A stretch of DNA of 64,000 bases from an uncultured Christensenellaceae bacterium (GTDB lineage: Bacteria; Bacillota; Clostridia; Christensenellales; Pumilibacteraceae): contig CAJULK010000010.1 of NCBI GenBank assembly GCA_910587455.1, positions 1-64,000 of the forward strand, given 5' to 3'. Shown here in pieces: positions 26,178 through 37,600 of the stretch (position 1 is its first letter; each line of letters begins with the position of its first letter). The notes under the pieces were generated by a model. It was not told the DNA's origin. It ran no database searches and saw nothing but the letters and a program-made list of their open reading frames with translations. The position numbers and the translations under genes were made by a program.

Positions 26178-28706
26178 TCAACCCTCTTTGAAGCTGACAT
26201 TCCATATATCGGACAGCGGAGAGCGATACGTATCGACCTGATCGCCGGTGTACATGGTGCTTTCGTCGAACAAGCCCCTCTGCCACACATAGTACACTTT
26301 TCTCTGATAGGTCGGGAACTCTACGGCGAGATCCATAAGAATATCGAGCGCTTCGTGATACACGGGTTTACGTTCGTCCTTGACGTCGGATTCGCGCCCT
26401 TCCTCTATCTTGTCCGAAAGCTCCTGAACAAGGTCGTACTCATAACGGTTATCCGTCGCGCACGCCGCGCTCGTAAGATAGCCGTAGCCCCACGCCTTGG
26501 TGCTCGTAGCGCTCGAATCCTTGTGGTAGACCTGATACATATCGGGATCGGAAGACGAGCTCCACGCAGCCGCCCACACCGTGAGCTGGCCGTTGGCGAG
26601 CTTTACGAGCGCCGTGGAATCGTGAGTTACGGTGATCTCGAACCCTATGCTATTAAGGATATTCGCGGCGTTGAGCATCATGCTGTTCGCGGGGTGGTCG
26701 TCGCTGTCGCCCGCTATCGTGAACGTATATTTTAGCTTTTTGCCTTTGTAGTAAAGTCCGTCCGCATTGGGAACGCACCCGCCTTGATTGACGGCATAGT
26801 CCAATGCAACTTGACCGGTCGGATCGTATTCGTAATAAGCTTTCGCCTCATGGGGATAGTACTCATCCAAAGTTTTGGACATCGGGCGGTAGATGACCGA
26901 AGCGTATTCGGTGCCGCCGTAATAGTCCACGCAGAGCTGAGGGTTGAACACGCTCATTATCGCTTTTCGGATATAAATATTGGGGATAAACTGCGCGCTT
27001 ACGCCTATATAGCCGTAACCGAGATTGTCGGCGCTGGCATAGTTTACTTTTTCTCTATCCGTGCCCATCAGCTTTCTCGTAACTATATCGGCGTTTATAG
27101 ACGGCGACGAATAGTGCACCGTGCCCGCCGCCACCGCGTCATACAGCATGTTGTTGCTGATAGTCATGTATCTGAGCTTTTTGATCTTCGGCTTGCCCAA
27201 AAGGAAGTTGTCGTTGCGTTCGAGATAAACCGTGCTGCCGTCGAAGAACTGACTCTTGGCTATCTTTTGCGTAGCGGACGAGCCGTTCTCGGTAGACGCG
27301 CGGTAAGGACCTGCGCCGAGCGGAACCTGATTCTTTTTGACTTCTTCCATGAATTCGGAATCGGCGAATTCGACGCCGAAATAATCGTTCTCTTTGAGCG
27401 CTCTGTCCCAAGTTCTCGAATAGTAGTGACCGGGCGCTACGGTGAACGAGAAGTTCTGAATCGCCTTGGGGTCGATGCCGTCTATCCTTATATGCAACAC
27501 GTCGAAATTGGACGGATTGCCGTTTGCGTCTTTAAGCGCGATAGTGCCGTTTTTGTCGTCGCGTATAGACGTTTGGTTCTTCAATATTTCGATACCCTCT
27601 ATGGTCTTTACTTTCATATCGCCCGAGAGTTCTTTTTTGATCACCTGCGCGAGCACATAGCTGCGAAGATCGGACGCGGTGTTGTAGTAAGAAATTACGT
27701 TTACGAGGTTATCTTTGTACGCTTTGGGCGCGCTCGCAAAATCGCCGAGCATTCTCGCAAAAACATAGTTGACGATAGAGGCTTGATCCTTTTGCGATCC
27801 TTCATACGAGTTTTCGTAAGAGTAATGGGTTATTTCGTTGCTGCCCGGCTTTCCGCGCTCGGCTTTTATTGTGAGCACGCCGTACTGATAAAGGAACGCT
27901 TCCCAGCCCTCGTTGATTATCTTCTTTCCGTTTTCGTCCACGTATTTCTCGTAGTCCTTGACGGAATTGACCGCGCTGTTCCAGTCGCGGTTGAGCTCCT
28001 CTTTGAAGTACTCGTGCGCTTTTAATATATCCGTTTTGATCGTAGGACTGTCGGGATCTTCTTCGTAATCGTCGAACTGATTCCAATCGCCCGTCATGTC
28101 GTTCTGCGCCCAATCAATTATGGTGTTAATGCGCGCGTCGGCAAGCGAGTTGAAGTACGAGTTCGATCCGTTCTGATCGTTCTCGTCGAGCGACTGCGAG
28201 CGGTACGCTTTGAGCCCCTTGATCGCGACCGAATACATGGTGCTCGATCCCGTGTAAGCGGGGTCGAGATACATGTAGATATTGAACAGAATGTCGTCCG
28301 CGGTCAGCTTCACGCCGTCGCTGAACTTGATATTGTCCTTTATCGCGAAGTAATAATCGGTATAATAATCGCTGTAATTTATACCGGGATTGTCCTTAGT
28401 GCCCGTGGTGACCTTGCCGTTCGCGAACGCCACGCACGGTTCGTCCCAGCTCGCCACGGGTTCGCCGCTTTTGTCGTCCGCCGAAAGCATGCCGATTTGA
28501 GTTTGTCCCACGACCTCGCCGTCCGCGCCCGCAGTGTAGAAAAACGGATTGAAAACGCCGTCCAAAACATCCGTCGCAAGCGTGAGCGGAGTCGATTCGT
28601 TGCCGATTTCGTTGCCGCACGCGGTGAGCGGAGTCACGACGCAGCTGCACAGCATGACCGCACCGAGCACTTTTGCGGTATTTCGTATCGCTCTTTTTTT
28701 ATTCAT
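26178..28706 (-). CDS. oppA: Oligopeptide-binding lipoprotein, OppA-like, enlarged
   Basis: An 842-residue extracellular solute-binding protein of family 5 (SBP_bac_5). The signal peptide ends in the lipobox LTAC with the lipid-bearing cysteine at residue 30. Family features include the early segment LDGVFNPFFYT and KFSDGVKLTADDILFNI, and near the end AIMSVFNPQLCVDYY and AAWSSSSDPDMYQVYHKDS. It is about 300 residues longer than common OppA proteins; the extra sequence lies mainly in the middle (about 170-450). AGGAGGT precedes the ATG. It captures peptides outside the cell and hands them to OppBC. It lies directly downstream of genes for a surface protease and two lipoproteins. Confidence 0.92.
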   Translation of the reverse strand: MNKKRAIRNTAKVLGAVMLCSCVVTPLTACGNEIGNESTPLTLATDVLDGVFNPFFYTAGADGEVVGQTQIGMLSADDKSGEPVASWDEPCVAFANGKVTTGTKDNPGINYSDYYTDYYFAIKDNIKFSDGVKLTADDILFNIYMYLDPAYTGSSTMYSVAIKGLKAYRSQSLDENDQNGSNSYFNSLADARINTIIDWAQNDMTGDWNQFDDYEEDPDSPTIKTDILKAHEYFKEELNRDWNSAVNSVKDYEKYVDENGKKIINEGWEAFLYQYGVLTIKAERGKPGSNEITHYSYENSYEGSQKDQASIVNYVFARMLGDFASAPKAYKDNLVNVISYYNTASDLRSYVLAQVIKKELSGDMKVKTIEGIEILKNQTSIRDDKNGTIALKDANGNPSNFDVLHIRIDGIDPKAIQNFSFTVAPGHYYSRTWDRALKENDYFGVEFADSEFMEEVKKNQVPLGAGPYRASTENGSSATQKIAKSQFFDGSTVYLERNDNFLLGKPKIKKLRYMTISNNMLYDAVAAGTVHYSSPSINADIVTRKLMGTDREKVNYASADNLGYGYIGVSAQFIPNIYIRKAIMSVFNPQLCVDYYGGTEYASVIYRPMSKTLDEYYPHEAKAYYEYDPTGQVALDYAVNQGGCVPNADGLYYKGKKLKYTFTIAGDSDDHPANSMMLNAANILNSIGFEITVTHDSTALVKLANGQLTVWAAAWSSSSDPDMYQVYHKDSSATSTKAWGYGYLTSAACATDNRYEYDLVQELSDKIEEGRESDVKDERKPVYHEALDILMDLAVEFPTYQRKVYYVWQRGLFDESTMYTGDQVDTYRSPLSDIWNVSFKEG

Positions 28707-28759
28707 GATTACCTCCTGAGTAGGTTTCTGATTACCTGTTGTGATTTGGCTGTTGCGGA

Positions 28760-30184
28760 CTATTCGGTTTTAAGAACGACCGTAGCCGTTGCGACCGCGC
28801 CCGAAGCGCCGACTGTGACCGTATATACTTCTCTGCGCGTTTCGAGCGTCCACGACCCGTCGTCGTTCTTCTTAACGGAACGCAAGTTCTTGGAAGAGTA
28901 CGAACCCGAAGCGTTCTTTTCGGTCAATCCGTACACGTCGCCGATAGTAAGATTGCCTTCGCCGTCCTGCGTGTACTTGACATAAACGGCATATTTTTCG
29001 TCCTGCGTATATACGGGCATAGACCGTATGTAAGAAACGTCGCCTTTGCAGCTGTTTATCACGGCGCCGTCGAGACTGCTGCCGTATATGCCGCCGATCG
29101 TTATCTTTTCCGAATCGTAGTTGATCGCCATCGTGTAATCGACCGTGCCCGTGACGTTCACGCCTTCGAGCTTGGCACCGCCTCTCACAAGCCCCGCCAA
29201 AAGTCCGACGCAGTATTCGGAAACGGAAGCGCTGTTAAGTGTAGCTCGGATCGTGGCGTTCTCGAAAGTCAGGTTTGTGATCTCCGCGCCGTCGTCCAAA
29301 GTCTTGAACAAGCCGAAGTAGCTGTCGGTAACGCCGGACACCGTTCTTTCGATTTCGAGGTTGGATATTTTGTATCCTCTGCCGACGAATTTACCTTTGT
29401 AGCTTGCGGGGAACATTACCGTCTTTTTGCTTTCGTAAACGCTCGTCATGTCCACGTCCGCCATCATATAGATATTGGTCGATTCGGAGAAAGCAAAGTT
29501 CAAAAAGTCTTCGGCTTTCCTGATAAGCTGGTACGTGCCTTCGAGCGAATCGCTATAAATATCTATAACGGGTTTTTCGTCCGAAAAAGCGAGCTTTGCG
29601 GGGAATTCCACGCGTTCCGTTTCGGTAAAGTCCTTATCGCGGTAATAGTCGATGAACGTAAAGCCCGTAACGCGAGCGGACGCCGCCGCTATCTGAGTTT
29701 CCTCGCCGTCGCGCGTACGCGGAACGGAAACTTTTTTCGTATGTTCTAAATTCTCGCCGTAGTGCAAAACCATTTCGAAGTTTTTCCACCATTCGGCATA
29801 AAGCACGGTATCCTCGGTGGCTTTGTCGGTTTGGAAATCCCATTCCCTGCCCAATACAGCGTTGCCGCCTTCGTCCTTTTTGACCTTGCCGTCCTCGTCG
29901 AGCTCCGCCACGCGGTAGCATTTGAGACTGTAATCGGAACGAACGGGCGCCGTAAGCCCGAAATTGCCCGGCTCCGGCACATAACTGCCCTCGCTTACGC
30001 GTATCTTGGTTTCGGGTTTGTCGTCGGCGGTGCCCCCGGCAAAGTCGAAAACAACGGCTACGTCGAAGCCCATGTTAATAACGTCGTCTTCGGACAGCGA
30101 ATCTTCGCCGCAAGCCGCGAGCGAACCTACGCCCAACAGCATCGAAACTGCGATCACGGGAAGCAGAATTCTCTTTCTGCGCAT
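28760..30184 (-). CDS. Surface lipoprotein with InlB-like and GLUG-like regions
   Basis: A 474-residue lipoprotein; the lipobox LAAC places the modified cysteine at residue 25. Residues about 45-210 resemble two Listeria-Bacteroides (InlB B) repeats, a beta-grasp fold: a Y/F-x-V-x-F-D start and ends such as DTVLYAEWWK and FIDYYRDKDF. Residues about 230-400 resemble GLUG-motif proteins: an NIYMMADVDM strand, KGKFVGRGYKISNLEI, LFKTLDDGAEITNLTFENA, CVGLLAGLVRGGAKLEGVNVTG and IGGIYGSSLDGAVINSC. No enzyme motif is seen. A ligand-binding or adhesion role is inferred. I chose the ATG at 30184 because AGGAGA lies upstream; 30205 has no such site. Confidence 0.75.
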   Translation of the reverse strand: MRRKRILLPVIAVSMLLGVGSLAACGEDSLSEDDVINMGFDVAVVFDFAGGTADDKPETKIRVSEGSYVPEPGNFGLTAPVRSDYSLKCYRVAELDEDGKVKKDEGGNAVLGREWDFQTDKATEDTVLYAEWWKNFEMVLHYGENLEHTKKVSVPRTRDGEETQIAAASARVTGFTFIDYYRDKDFTETERVEFPAKLAFSDEKPVIDIYSDSLEGTYQLIRKAEDFLNFAFSESTNIYMMADVDMTSVYESKKTVMFPASYKGKFVGRGYKISNLEIERTVSGVTDSYFGLFKTLDDGAEITNLTFENATIRATLNSASVSEYCVGLLAGLVRGGAKLEGVNVTGTVDYTMAINYDSEKITIGGIYGSSLDGAVINSCKGDVSYIRSMPVYTQDEKYAVYVKYTQDGEGNLTIGDVYGLTEKNASGSYSSKNLRSVKKNDDGSWTLETRREVYTVTVGASGAVATATVVLKTE

Positions 30185-30214
30185 TGTCACGGTATCTCTC
30201 CTCATAAGTGTCGG

Positions 30215-31687
30215 TTACGCCGTCACGAACTTGTCTTTGAGCAAGCCGTTATCAAGGCTGCCGTAGTTGTTGTTGTAGTGCTCCGCCTGTCCCGCCTTGA
30301 CATACACGGTAACTTTGCCGCAGCCGACGAACGGCGACGATCCGCCGAGTATTTCGAGGTTGGCGGTTATGGAACTCGCTATATCGACGCGAACGAGCGA
30401 TCTGCAATTTTTGAACGCCTCTGCGCTTATTTCCGTCAACGTCGCAGTCTTTATTTCGACTCTTTCGAGCAGCGCACAGCCGTCGAAAAGATTGGCGCTG
30501 ACGGTATTAATGCCCGAGGGTATTACGAACGATCTGAGTTCGTTGCAAAACGCAAACGCGCTCACTCCGAGCTTTTTCAGTTTTTCGGACGGCACGATAC
30601 CGTCTATGACCGAACAGCCCGTAAACGCATAGTCGCCGATCGACGTGACCGAAGATATGTCGCCTACCGTTTTGAGCCGCTCGTTGTTATGGAACGCCAT
30701 ATCGCCGATCTCGGTAACTTTGTCCGAAAGATTTACGCTCACGAGATAGCGGCAGTCATAGAATGCGCGCGCGGATATTCCGGTAACGGTGTCGGGAAGT
30801 TCGACGCTTATTATAGGGTTGATCTCGCTCGAACGGTAGAACGCGTTTTCGCCGACCGTCGTGACAGTTTTGCCGCCGTAGATATTGGGCACGACCACAT
30901 TGGGGCTGTATCCGTCGTAAGCCGTAACTACGCCGTCGGCTATTTTCAAGCCCTTCGTATAGCGCGCCGTGTAAAGGTCTATGTCGGCAGACAGTTTTCC
31001 GCCGAACGTATACTTTGCCGTGAGCTTCGCGTCGGTGAACCAGCCCTCGCCGATAAGTCCCGACACTTCGATCTCGGGCTCGGCAAAAGCGGCGTCTTTC
31101 TTGACGGGAAGCACAGAATCGACTTCGCCGTTGACGTAGAGCGTAGCGTACGCATAGCTCGCGTCCTTGTTCCACCCTGCGTACAGCGTGACGTTGTTTG
31201 CGGGATAGCCGCCGAAAGTATACGCCGTTTTACATTCGGGATCGGAATACCAACCGCCGAAAGTATAACCCGTTTTTACGGGCGCGGTCGGAGCGGAATG
31301 AGCTTCGCCGACATTGCCTATATCGTAAGACTGCGTAGTTCCGTCCGCGAACTCGCCGCCGTTGGCGTTATAGCTCACGGTAACGCTCTTACCGGCTATC
31401 GTCCAATTCGCGTATACGGTTATATTGCGCGCAGGCATTTTCCCGAAAGAAAACACCTTGGTGCACGCCTCGTCCGAATACCAATTATCGAAAACGAACA
31501 TATCCTTGACGGGCGCTTTGGGTTTGGATATGGGATCGCCCTCTTCGAGCGTTTGCGACGCCACGGCAGACCCGCCGCGGCTGTCGAAAGTGACCGTGTA
31601 TTTGGGCGCTTTGCCGCTGCACGCGGTAAGCGACAAAGCGAATACGCACGATATAAGGCATATCAACAGCGTTCTCAGCTTTTTCAT
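30215..31687 (-). CDS. BspA-like leucine-rich-repeat lipoprotein with InlB-type repeats
   Basis: A 490-residue lipoprotein; the lipobox LTAC gives the lipid-bearing cysteine at residue 23. Residues about 28-240 hold several InlB B-type repeats (YTVTFDSRGGSAV to FDNWYSDEACTKVF; VSYNANGGEFADG to GWYSDPECKTAYTF). Residues about 245-470 are LRR_5 (BspA/TpLRR) repeats with the usual I-G-x-x-A-F cycle (TVGENAFYRS, GISARAFYDC, EIGDMAFHNN, SIGDYAFTGC, KLGVSAFAFC). Such proteins bind host or neighbouring-cell ligands in other bacteria. It starts 1 nt after the stop of the subtilase gene, whose C-terminal half carries the same repeat type, so they are likely to work on the same surface. Confidence 0.85.
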   Translation of the reverse strand: MKKLRTLLICLISCVFALSLTACSGKAPKYTVTFDSRGGSAVASQTLEEGDPISKPKAPVKDMFVFDNWYSDEACTKVFSFGKMPARNITVYANWTIAGKSVTVSYNANGGEFADGTTQSYDIGNVGEAHSAPTAPVKTGYTFGGWYSDPECKTAYTFGGYPANNVTLYAGWNKDASYAYATLYVNGEVDSVLPVKKDAAFAEPEIEVSGLIGEGWFTDAKLTAKYTFGGKLSADIDLYTARYTKGLKIADGVVTAYDGYSPNVVVPNIYGGKTVTTVGENAFYRSSEINPIISVELPDTVTGISARAFYDCRYLVSVNLSDKVTEIGDMAFHNNERLKTVGDISSVTSIGDYAFTGCSVIDGIVPSEKLKKLGVSAFAFCNELRSFVIPSGINTVSANLFDGCALLERVEIKTATLTEISAEAFKNCRSLVRVDIASSITANLEILGGSSPFVGCGKVTVYVKAGQAEHYNNNYGSLDNGLLKDKFVTA

Positions 31688-31688
31688 A

Positions 31689-34600
31689 TTACCGTCCCCT
31701 CCTCGCGAGAATTACGGCTGCGGCGGCAAACGCGGTCACGACCGCAACGGCAACGGCAATCGCAAGCGCGACAGCCATGGGCGCGTACGAGCCTTCCGCC
31801 TTGTGCGAACCGACGCTCGCGCCGGCGCTCGCCGAAGCCGAGGCACGCGCCGTCAGCGAATTGAGCTTCGCATAGTAATCGGTGCCGCCGAGAAGCGCTC
31901 TGTAATAGTCGCCGTCGATGTACTTATCGCCGTCCTTGTAGTCGTAATTGCCTTTGACGATCGCCTGCTGCGCCGTATTGAGCATGTTGTAAAGACGTTT
32001 GAGCGTTGCGATCTCCGCCGCGTCGGTAGGCATGGCGTTGACGCGCTCGATCAATTCGAGCGTACTGCTCATAATGTGCAGTTCTTTGGTCGCGCTTATG
32101 TTTTTGCCGACGTACGCTTTCCATATATAGTTGTCGTAGCCGCTGCCGTTGGCGGGCACGAATATCCGAAGCGTTTCGTTATCATCGCCGTAAGCGAAAT
32201 TGAAGTTATCGTACACGTTGACTTCGTCTACCGTATAGCTTTCGAGCGTGGGCGCGAACACCGCTTTTATGTTGAGAACGGTCATGTTTTCGAGCGCCGC
32301 AAACGCCGACGAACCGATAACGCGCATGTGCACGGGCAGAGTAATGTCGGATAGCGCTTTGTTCGCACCGTATTCGGTATCGCCTACGCTCTCGATTCCG
32401 CCGAAGCCGTACGCGCCGATCTTGATAGTCTTGGAAACGACAGTATAGCTTGCGTCCGTCTTGCCTGCGGGATAAGCGACGAGCGTGTAATATCCCGCGT
32501 CGTTCACGCGGTACAGAACGCCGTCGAAGCTCTTGAATACCTTGTTAGCCGCGGCGACGTTGACAGCCGCGAGTTCGCTCATTCCTACGAAAGTCTTTTC
32601 GCCCGTTTTTTCGAGGTTTGCCGAAAGATCGAGCGACGTTATTTGCGTGCCGACAAACGCGAGATCGGCTATACTCTCGGCGTTCGAAATATCGAGCGAG
32701 GCAAGCGCCGTATCGCCGTAGAACGCGCCCTCGCCGATTGTTTCGGCTTTGCCGAGCGACAGGCTCTTAATTGCGGGACACATTGCAAACGCGCGAGCGC
32801 CCACATGCTTTGCCGCGCCGACGCTTACCGAGCCGAGAACGGAGTTACCGTAGAAGGCATAGTCGCCTATCGTTTCGGCATTGGCGAACGAAGCGGAAGC
32901 GAGCGCGGAGCCCTCCGCGAACGCATAGCTGCCTATGCTCTTTACTTTATCGGAAGCTACCGACGCGAGCGCGACTTTATAGAACGCTCTGTCGCCTATC
33001 GTTACGACGTTTTTGAGATCGACGGACGTCAGCGCCGTTTGCGCAAACGCGTCCGCGCCGAGCTCCGTAACGCTGTCGGGGATAGTCACCGATGACAGCG
33101 CCGTGCCGGAAAACGCCGCCGCGGGGATCGCTTTTATCGTCGAAGGAAGCGTTACGCTCGTAAGCGCCGAGCAGCCCTCGAACAGCCCCGCGCCGAGCTG
33201 TTTGACGGTGGACGGAACGACTGCTGCGGTCAATCCCGTGCAACCTGCAAACATGCCGTCGGCGAGCACTTCGAGCTTGCCGAAGTCGATCGAATCGAGT
33301 TTTCTCGTATTTGCGAAAGCACCCGCGCCGAGCTCGTCGCGAAGATCGTTCGTCATGCTCGAATTCGCAAACGATACCGACGTGATCGCCGCCGAGTTGA
33401 ACGCGTCGCCGCCGATATACGTCATGCTCGCGGGCACGACGAACGCCGTATTCAGGCTTACACAATTAACGAACGCGAGGTCGCCTATATATTCGGTCTT
33501 GTCGCCGACGGGCAGATTGCCGAGCGCTTGCGCGTTCATGAACGCGCCGTCGCCTATATACTTAACGTTGTCGTAACCCGTTACGAGCGCGATACTCGAC
33601 GGGCTGTCGTTGATGCCCGCAAACGCGAGCGACTCGATATACTCGACGCCCGAGAGATCAACGGATTTGAGATTGCTCACGCGCGAGAACGCAGAAGATC
33701 CTATCGTCTTTACGCCCGCAGGCACGGTGAACGACACGCCGCGTTTGTTCCAAGGATAAGCGATGAGTTTGAGCCCCGCCTTGTCGTAAAGCACGCCGTC
33801 GCGCGAAGAAAGGAACTTGTTGCCGCTGCCGACATTGAACGCCGCTACGTTTGTGCCGTAGAATGCGCCGAAGTCGAGCGACGTGAGCCGCGCGTCCGCA
33901 GATATGTCTATCGAAGTTATTCGCGACGAATCGGCAAACGCTTCCTGACCGAGTATAGTCAGCCCCGCAGGGATCTTTGCCGTGCGCAGTCCGCTGCCGA
34001 GATACGCCGCTACGCCTATCTCGTATACAGTGCCCACGTAGTTGACGTCGGACAGCGCCGAGCAGCCGAGGAACGCGCGGTCGCCGATCCGCTTTACGTC
34101 GTTCATAAAGCTGACCGACGTCAGCGACGTGCAGGCGTAAAACGCGCTGTCGCCCACGCTGTCGGCAAACACCGTCGCTTCTTTGAGGTTGGAGCAGCCG
34201 AAGAACGAACCGGCATACCAGCCGCGTTCTTCTTCGTACTCGCTGTTGTAACCCATGTTGACCTGAGTCGGTATAACCAACCGCTCCAAGCCCGCGCAGA
34301 GCCCGAACGCACCGCCGCCTATAAAGCCGACGCGCGAAAGATCGAGCTCGGTCATCGAATCACAGAACAGAAACGCGTAATCGCCGATGAACGTGCACTT
34401 GTCGAGTCTGACGTTTTCGAGCTTGCGATCGAGCCAGAACGTGCCGTAGCCTATCGTCTTGACGTTTTCGAGGTTGATCTTTTTGAGGTTTGCGCAGTTG
34501 TAGAACCCGAGCTGCTCGATCGTTTCGACGGTGGACGGGAGCACGACTTCTTCGAGCGCGGAGCACTGCATGAACGCGTTTTCCATTACGGTCATCGTGC

Positions 34601-37600
34601 CCTCGGGAATAATTACCTTTTTGATGTACTCGTTGCCTACGAACGCGCCGCGGCTTATGTATGTTACGCCGAGATCTTTGGGTATCTCCACCACGCCGTT
34701 CTCGTCGCCCCTGCCGTTGTACCTGCGCAGATATATATTGTTGGACATTTCGAATTCTTCGCGAACGCGCACCGAGCAGAAGCCGGATATACGCGTACCC
34801 TCGACGGTCGCGCGCACCGTCGCGCCGCCCGATTGCATCGCCTGAACGGTAACGGTAAGCCCGTCTGCCGACGTTTCCAAAACTTTTACGTTGGAGCTCG
34901 TGCTCGACCAAACGAGTTTGTACTCGCCGTCGAAGTTGTACGGTTCGATCGTCGCCGTTATCGTAGCCGTTTCGCCGCGGTTGAGCATAAGCGCGCCCGC
35001 GGACAGCTCTATACCCGAAAGTTTTATAGTAGTAGGCGTGCCCGAAACAGCTATGACAAACCGCAGACATTTTTCGGTATCCGCCCAATCTTTGCCGTCG
35101 GGGAACGTTGCGTCGGGCGTGCGCACGATTATATTCGCCGTGCCTTCTTTAATTCCCGTGACTATTCCGTTATTGACCGACGCGATATCGGGATCGAGAC
35201 TTTCCCAAACAAGATTTTCCGTCCAATAACCCTCGACATACGCGCCGTCCTCTTCGCCCGCCACATTGGCGCGCACCACAACGTAATCGAGAAGATCTAT
35301 CTGCCCGTTGGGCACTATAGGGAACTGCGCGGTAGCCGAACGCGTTTTGGATATTTGCAAATCGTCTTCGCGCTCTATGTTTATCTCTATTTCGCTCGTG
35401 TTCTTGGCGTAGTCAATTACGGTCAAATGCAGTTTGCCGTCGTTTGCTTCGGACATAAGCGTGCTCCAATACGCGGTAACGTCTATGGAAAAAGTAGTAT
35501 TGCCGTTGTATTCGGAGTCAATGGGAAGAACGCAGTTGCTCGTAAGCGACATGCTGTTGTTGTACTGCCAATATTCGTAATCGTCGTTCCACGTTTTGTC
35601 GGTATACGTGGAAAGCGAATAGCCCTGCAAGTAGTGGTTGTCGTAGACTGTAAGATCGAGATAATACCGCTTGTTATTGCCCGACTTGGTTTCGCGCACG
35701 GAAATATCCACGTATTCGGGCGCTTCGCTATCCACCGTAAATTCGAACGAGAACGTGTTTCTCTTGCCGTACGTGTACTCGCCGTTTTCGTCCTTTTTGT
35801 CGAGGAAGCACTCCATGCTAAACGTGTACTTGGAGTTGTTGGCAAGCCCGAGCTCGCTTATGTCGAGCTCTATCATTACGTTGCCGCCCACCTGCTCGCC
35901 CGAGCCGTGAGTCTTGCGCGCGTTGTAGTCCACACCGCTCCATACGAGTTCGCCCGTCGAGCTGTCGCGGATCTCCATTTCCACTTTCTTCGCGCTGCGC
36001 AAAAGCCCCGCGCTTATCATGTACAGGAGATAGTTGCCGTCTTTGTTCGTCGTGAGCGACGCGTACTGTTCGCGAGTAACGGGCGTCGCGTAGCCTTCGG
36101 GAAGAATGTACGAATACGCGCCCATTCCCCAATAGCCGATGTTATCCTTATTCCCCGCCGAATAGAATCCCGCAAACGGAATGGTGCCGTACTGATCGGC
36201 TACGAGCTTTTCGTCGGCGAGTATCGAATCGTCCGCCGCAGACTCGCCCACTTCGTACTCGCTGACGTCGAGCATGGGCGCATCCGTCCAATCGCCGTAA
36301 AATCCGAGGAACGGAATACCGAGATCTATGCCGTCGGCATTATAGCTTTCGAGACGGACATAACCTTCGACATACATACCGTTCATAAAATTGTCGTCGA
36401 TATATTTTTTGTCGGCTTCGCTGAGCGTGATGTCTACGGTGACGGTAGCTTCGCCGTAGCCGCCGAGCGAGAGCGAGCTGCCGTTTACAGACGCTTTGCC
36501 CTTGCTTGCGACGACCGAATACTTATTGACCGTGTCGTCGAACATATGCGCTCTTTCGGCAACCGTTCTTCCGTCGGACGACATGCTCTCGGTCATTACA
36601 TAAGGTCGGATATTATAGCTTACTGGGCTGCCCGAAGTATTAACTACATTGAATACGAGACTGTAAACGCCCGTGCGCTCGGGATCGTCGCCGAGCGACA
36701 GCTTGGGCTTGTTGGACCCGTCTACGGTAAGGAACACTTTCGTATTGACCGAGTTTGCCATATTGGCAAGCCCGGCACCCTGCTTTCTCGGAGAATAGGG
36801 GTTGCCCGCTTCATTGAGCACCATGGTCGCCGTGCTCATCATGCGACTGTACGATTCGTCGCGAACGGCGCTCGCACTGTATTCGGGGTACTTTTCTTTT
36901 ACATACTGACGGACGAGAATGAGCGCGCCCGCAAGATTGGGCGCCGCCATCGACGTGCCGCTGAGCTTATCGTACTGATCCTTGCCGACGACGGACGAAA
37001 GTATCTCGCCGCCGTGCGCCGTGATGTCAGGCGAAAGCTGAAGATCGGGCAAAACGCCCCAGCTCGAAAAGTCGGACATGAACGGTCCGGCGAGGTAATC
37101 CTTGGAAAGTTTGATCTTGCCGCTCTTTGTCGCGAGAAGCGTTTCGGCAAAATCCATCGTAACAAAGCAGCTCGGCAGCACTTCTTTCGCGCCGACAGAC
37201 ATGCTCAGCGTACCCGATATATTGTTGTATACTATGACGCCGACGGCGCCCTTGTCTTTTGCGACGCGGATCTTCTCTTCGAAAGACGTGTTGCCGCGTT
37301 TAACGACAGCTATCTTGCCCGCAATGTCTATATCGGTATAATCGACCGACAGACCTATCCCGGGTATGACTCTGTATTCATACTCGCCCTCGGCTTTGTC
37401 GCCGAGAAGTCCGGCTACGAAATCGTTGGAATCCTGTGCGCCGAGAACGCGCGACTCGCCGAAGTAAACTTCCGTCCCGTTTACTGTAAAGTATTTGGTC
37501 TTTACGCCGCTTATTGACGCAACGGCGAGCGAAGCCTCATACGACGCGGGCGATCCGACCGTGCCCGAATCGGGGTTGGTGGAAAGGTTGGTATTGCCCC

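Noticed and set aside
29762..31864. Plus-strand open frame of 700 codons opposite the two lipoproteins
   Set aside because: Shadow of the minus-strand genes, which have signal peptides and known repeats.
33528..37517. Plus-strand open frame of 1,329 codons opposite the subtilase gene
   Set aside because: No ribosome-binding site, promoter or recognisable fold. The minus strand encodes a complete protease with catalytic triad.
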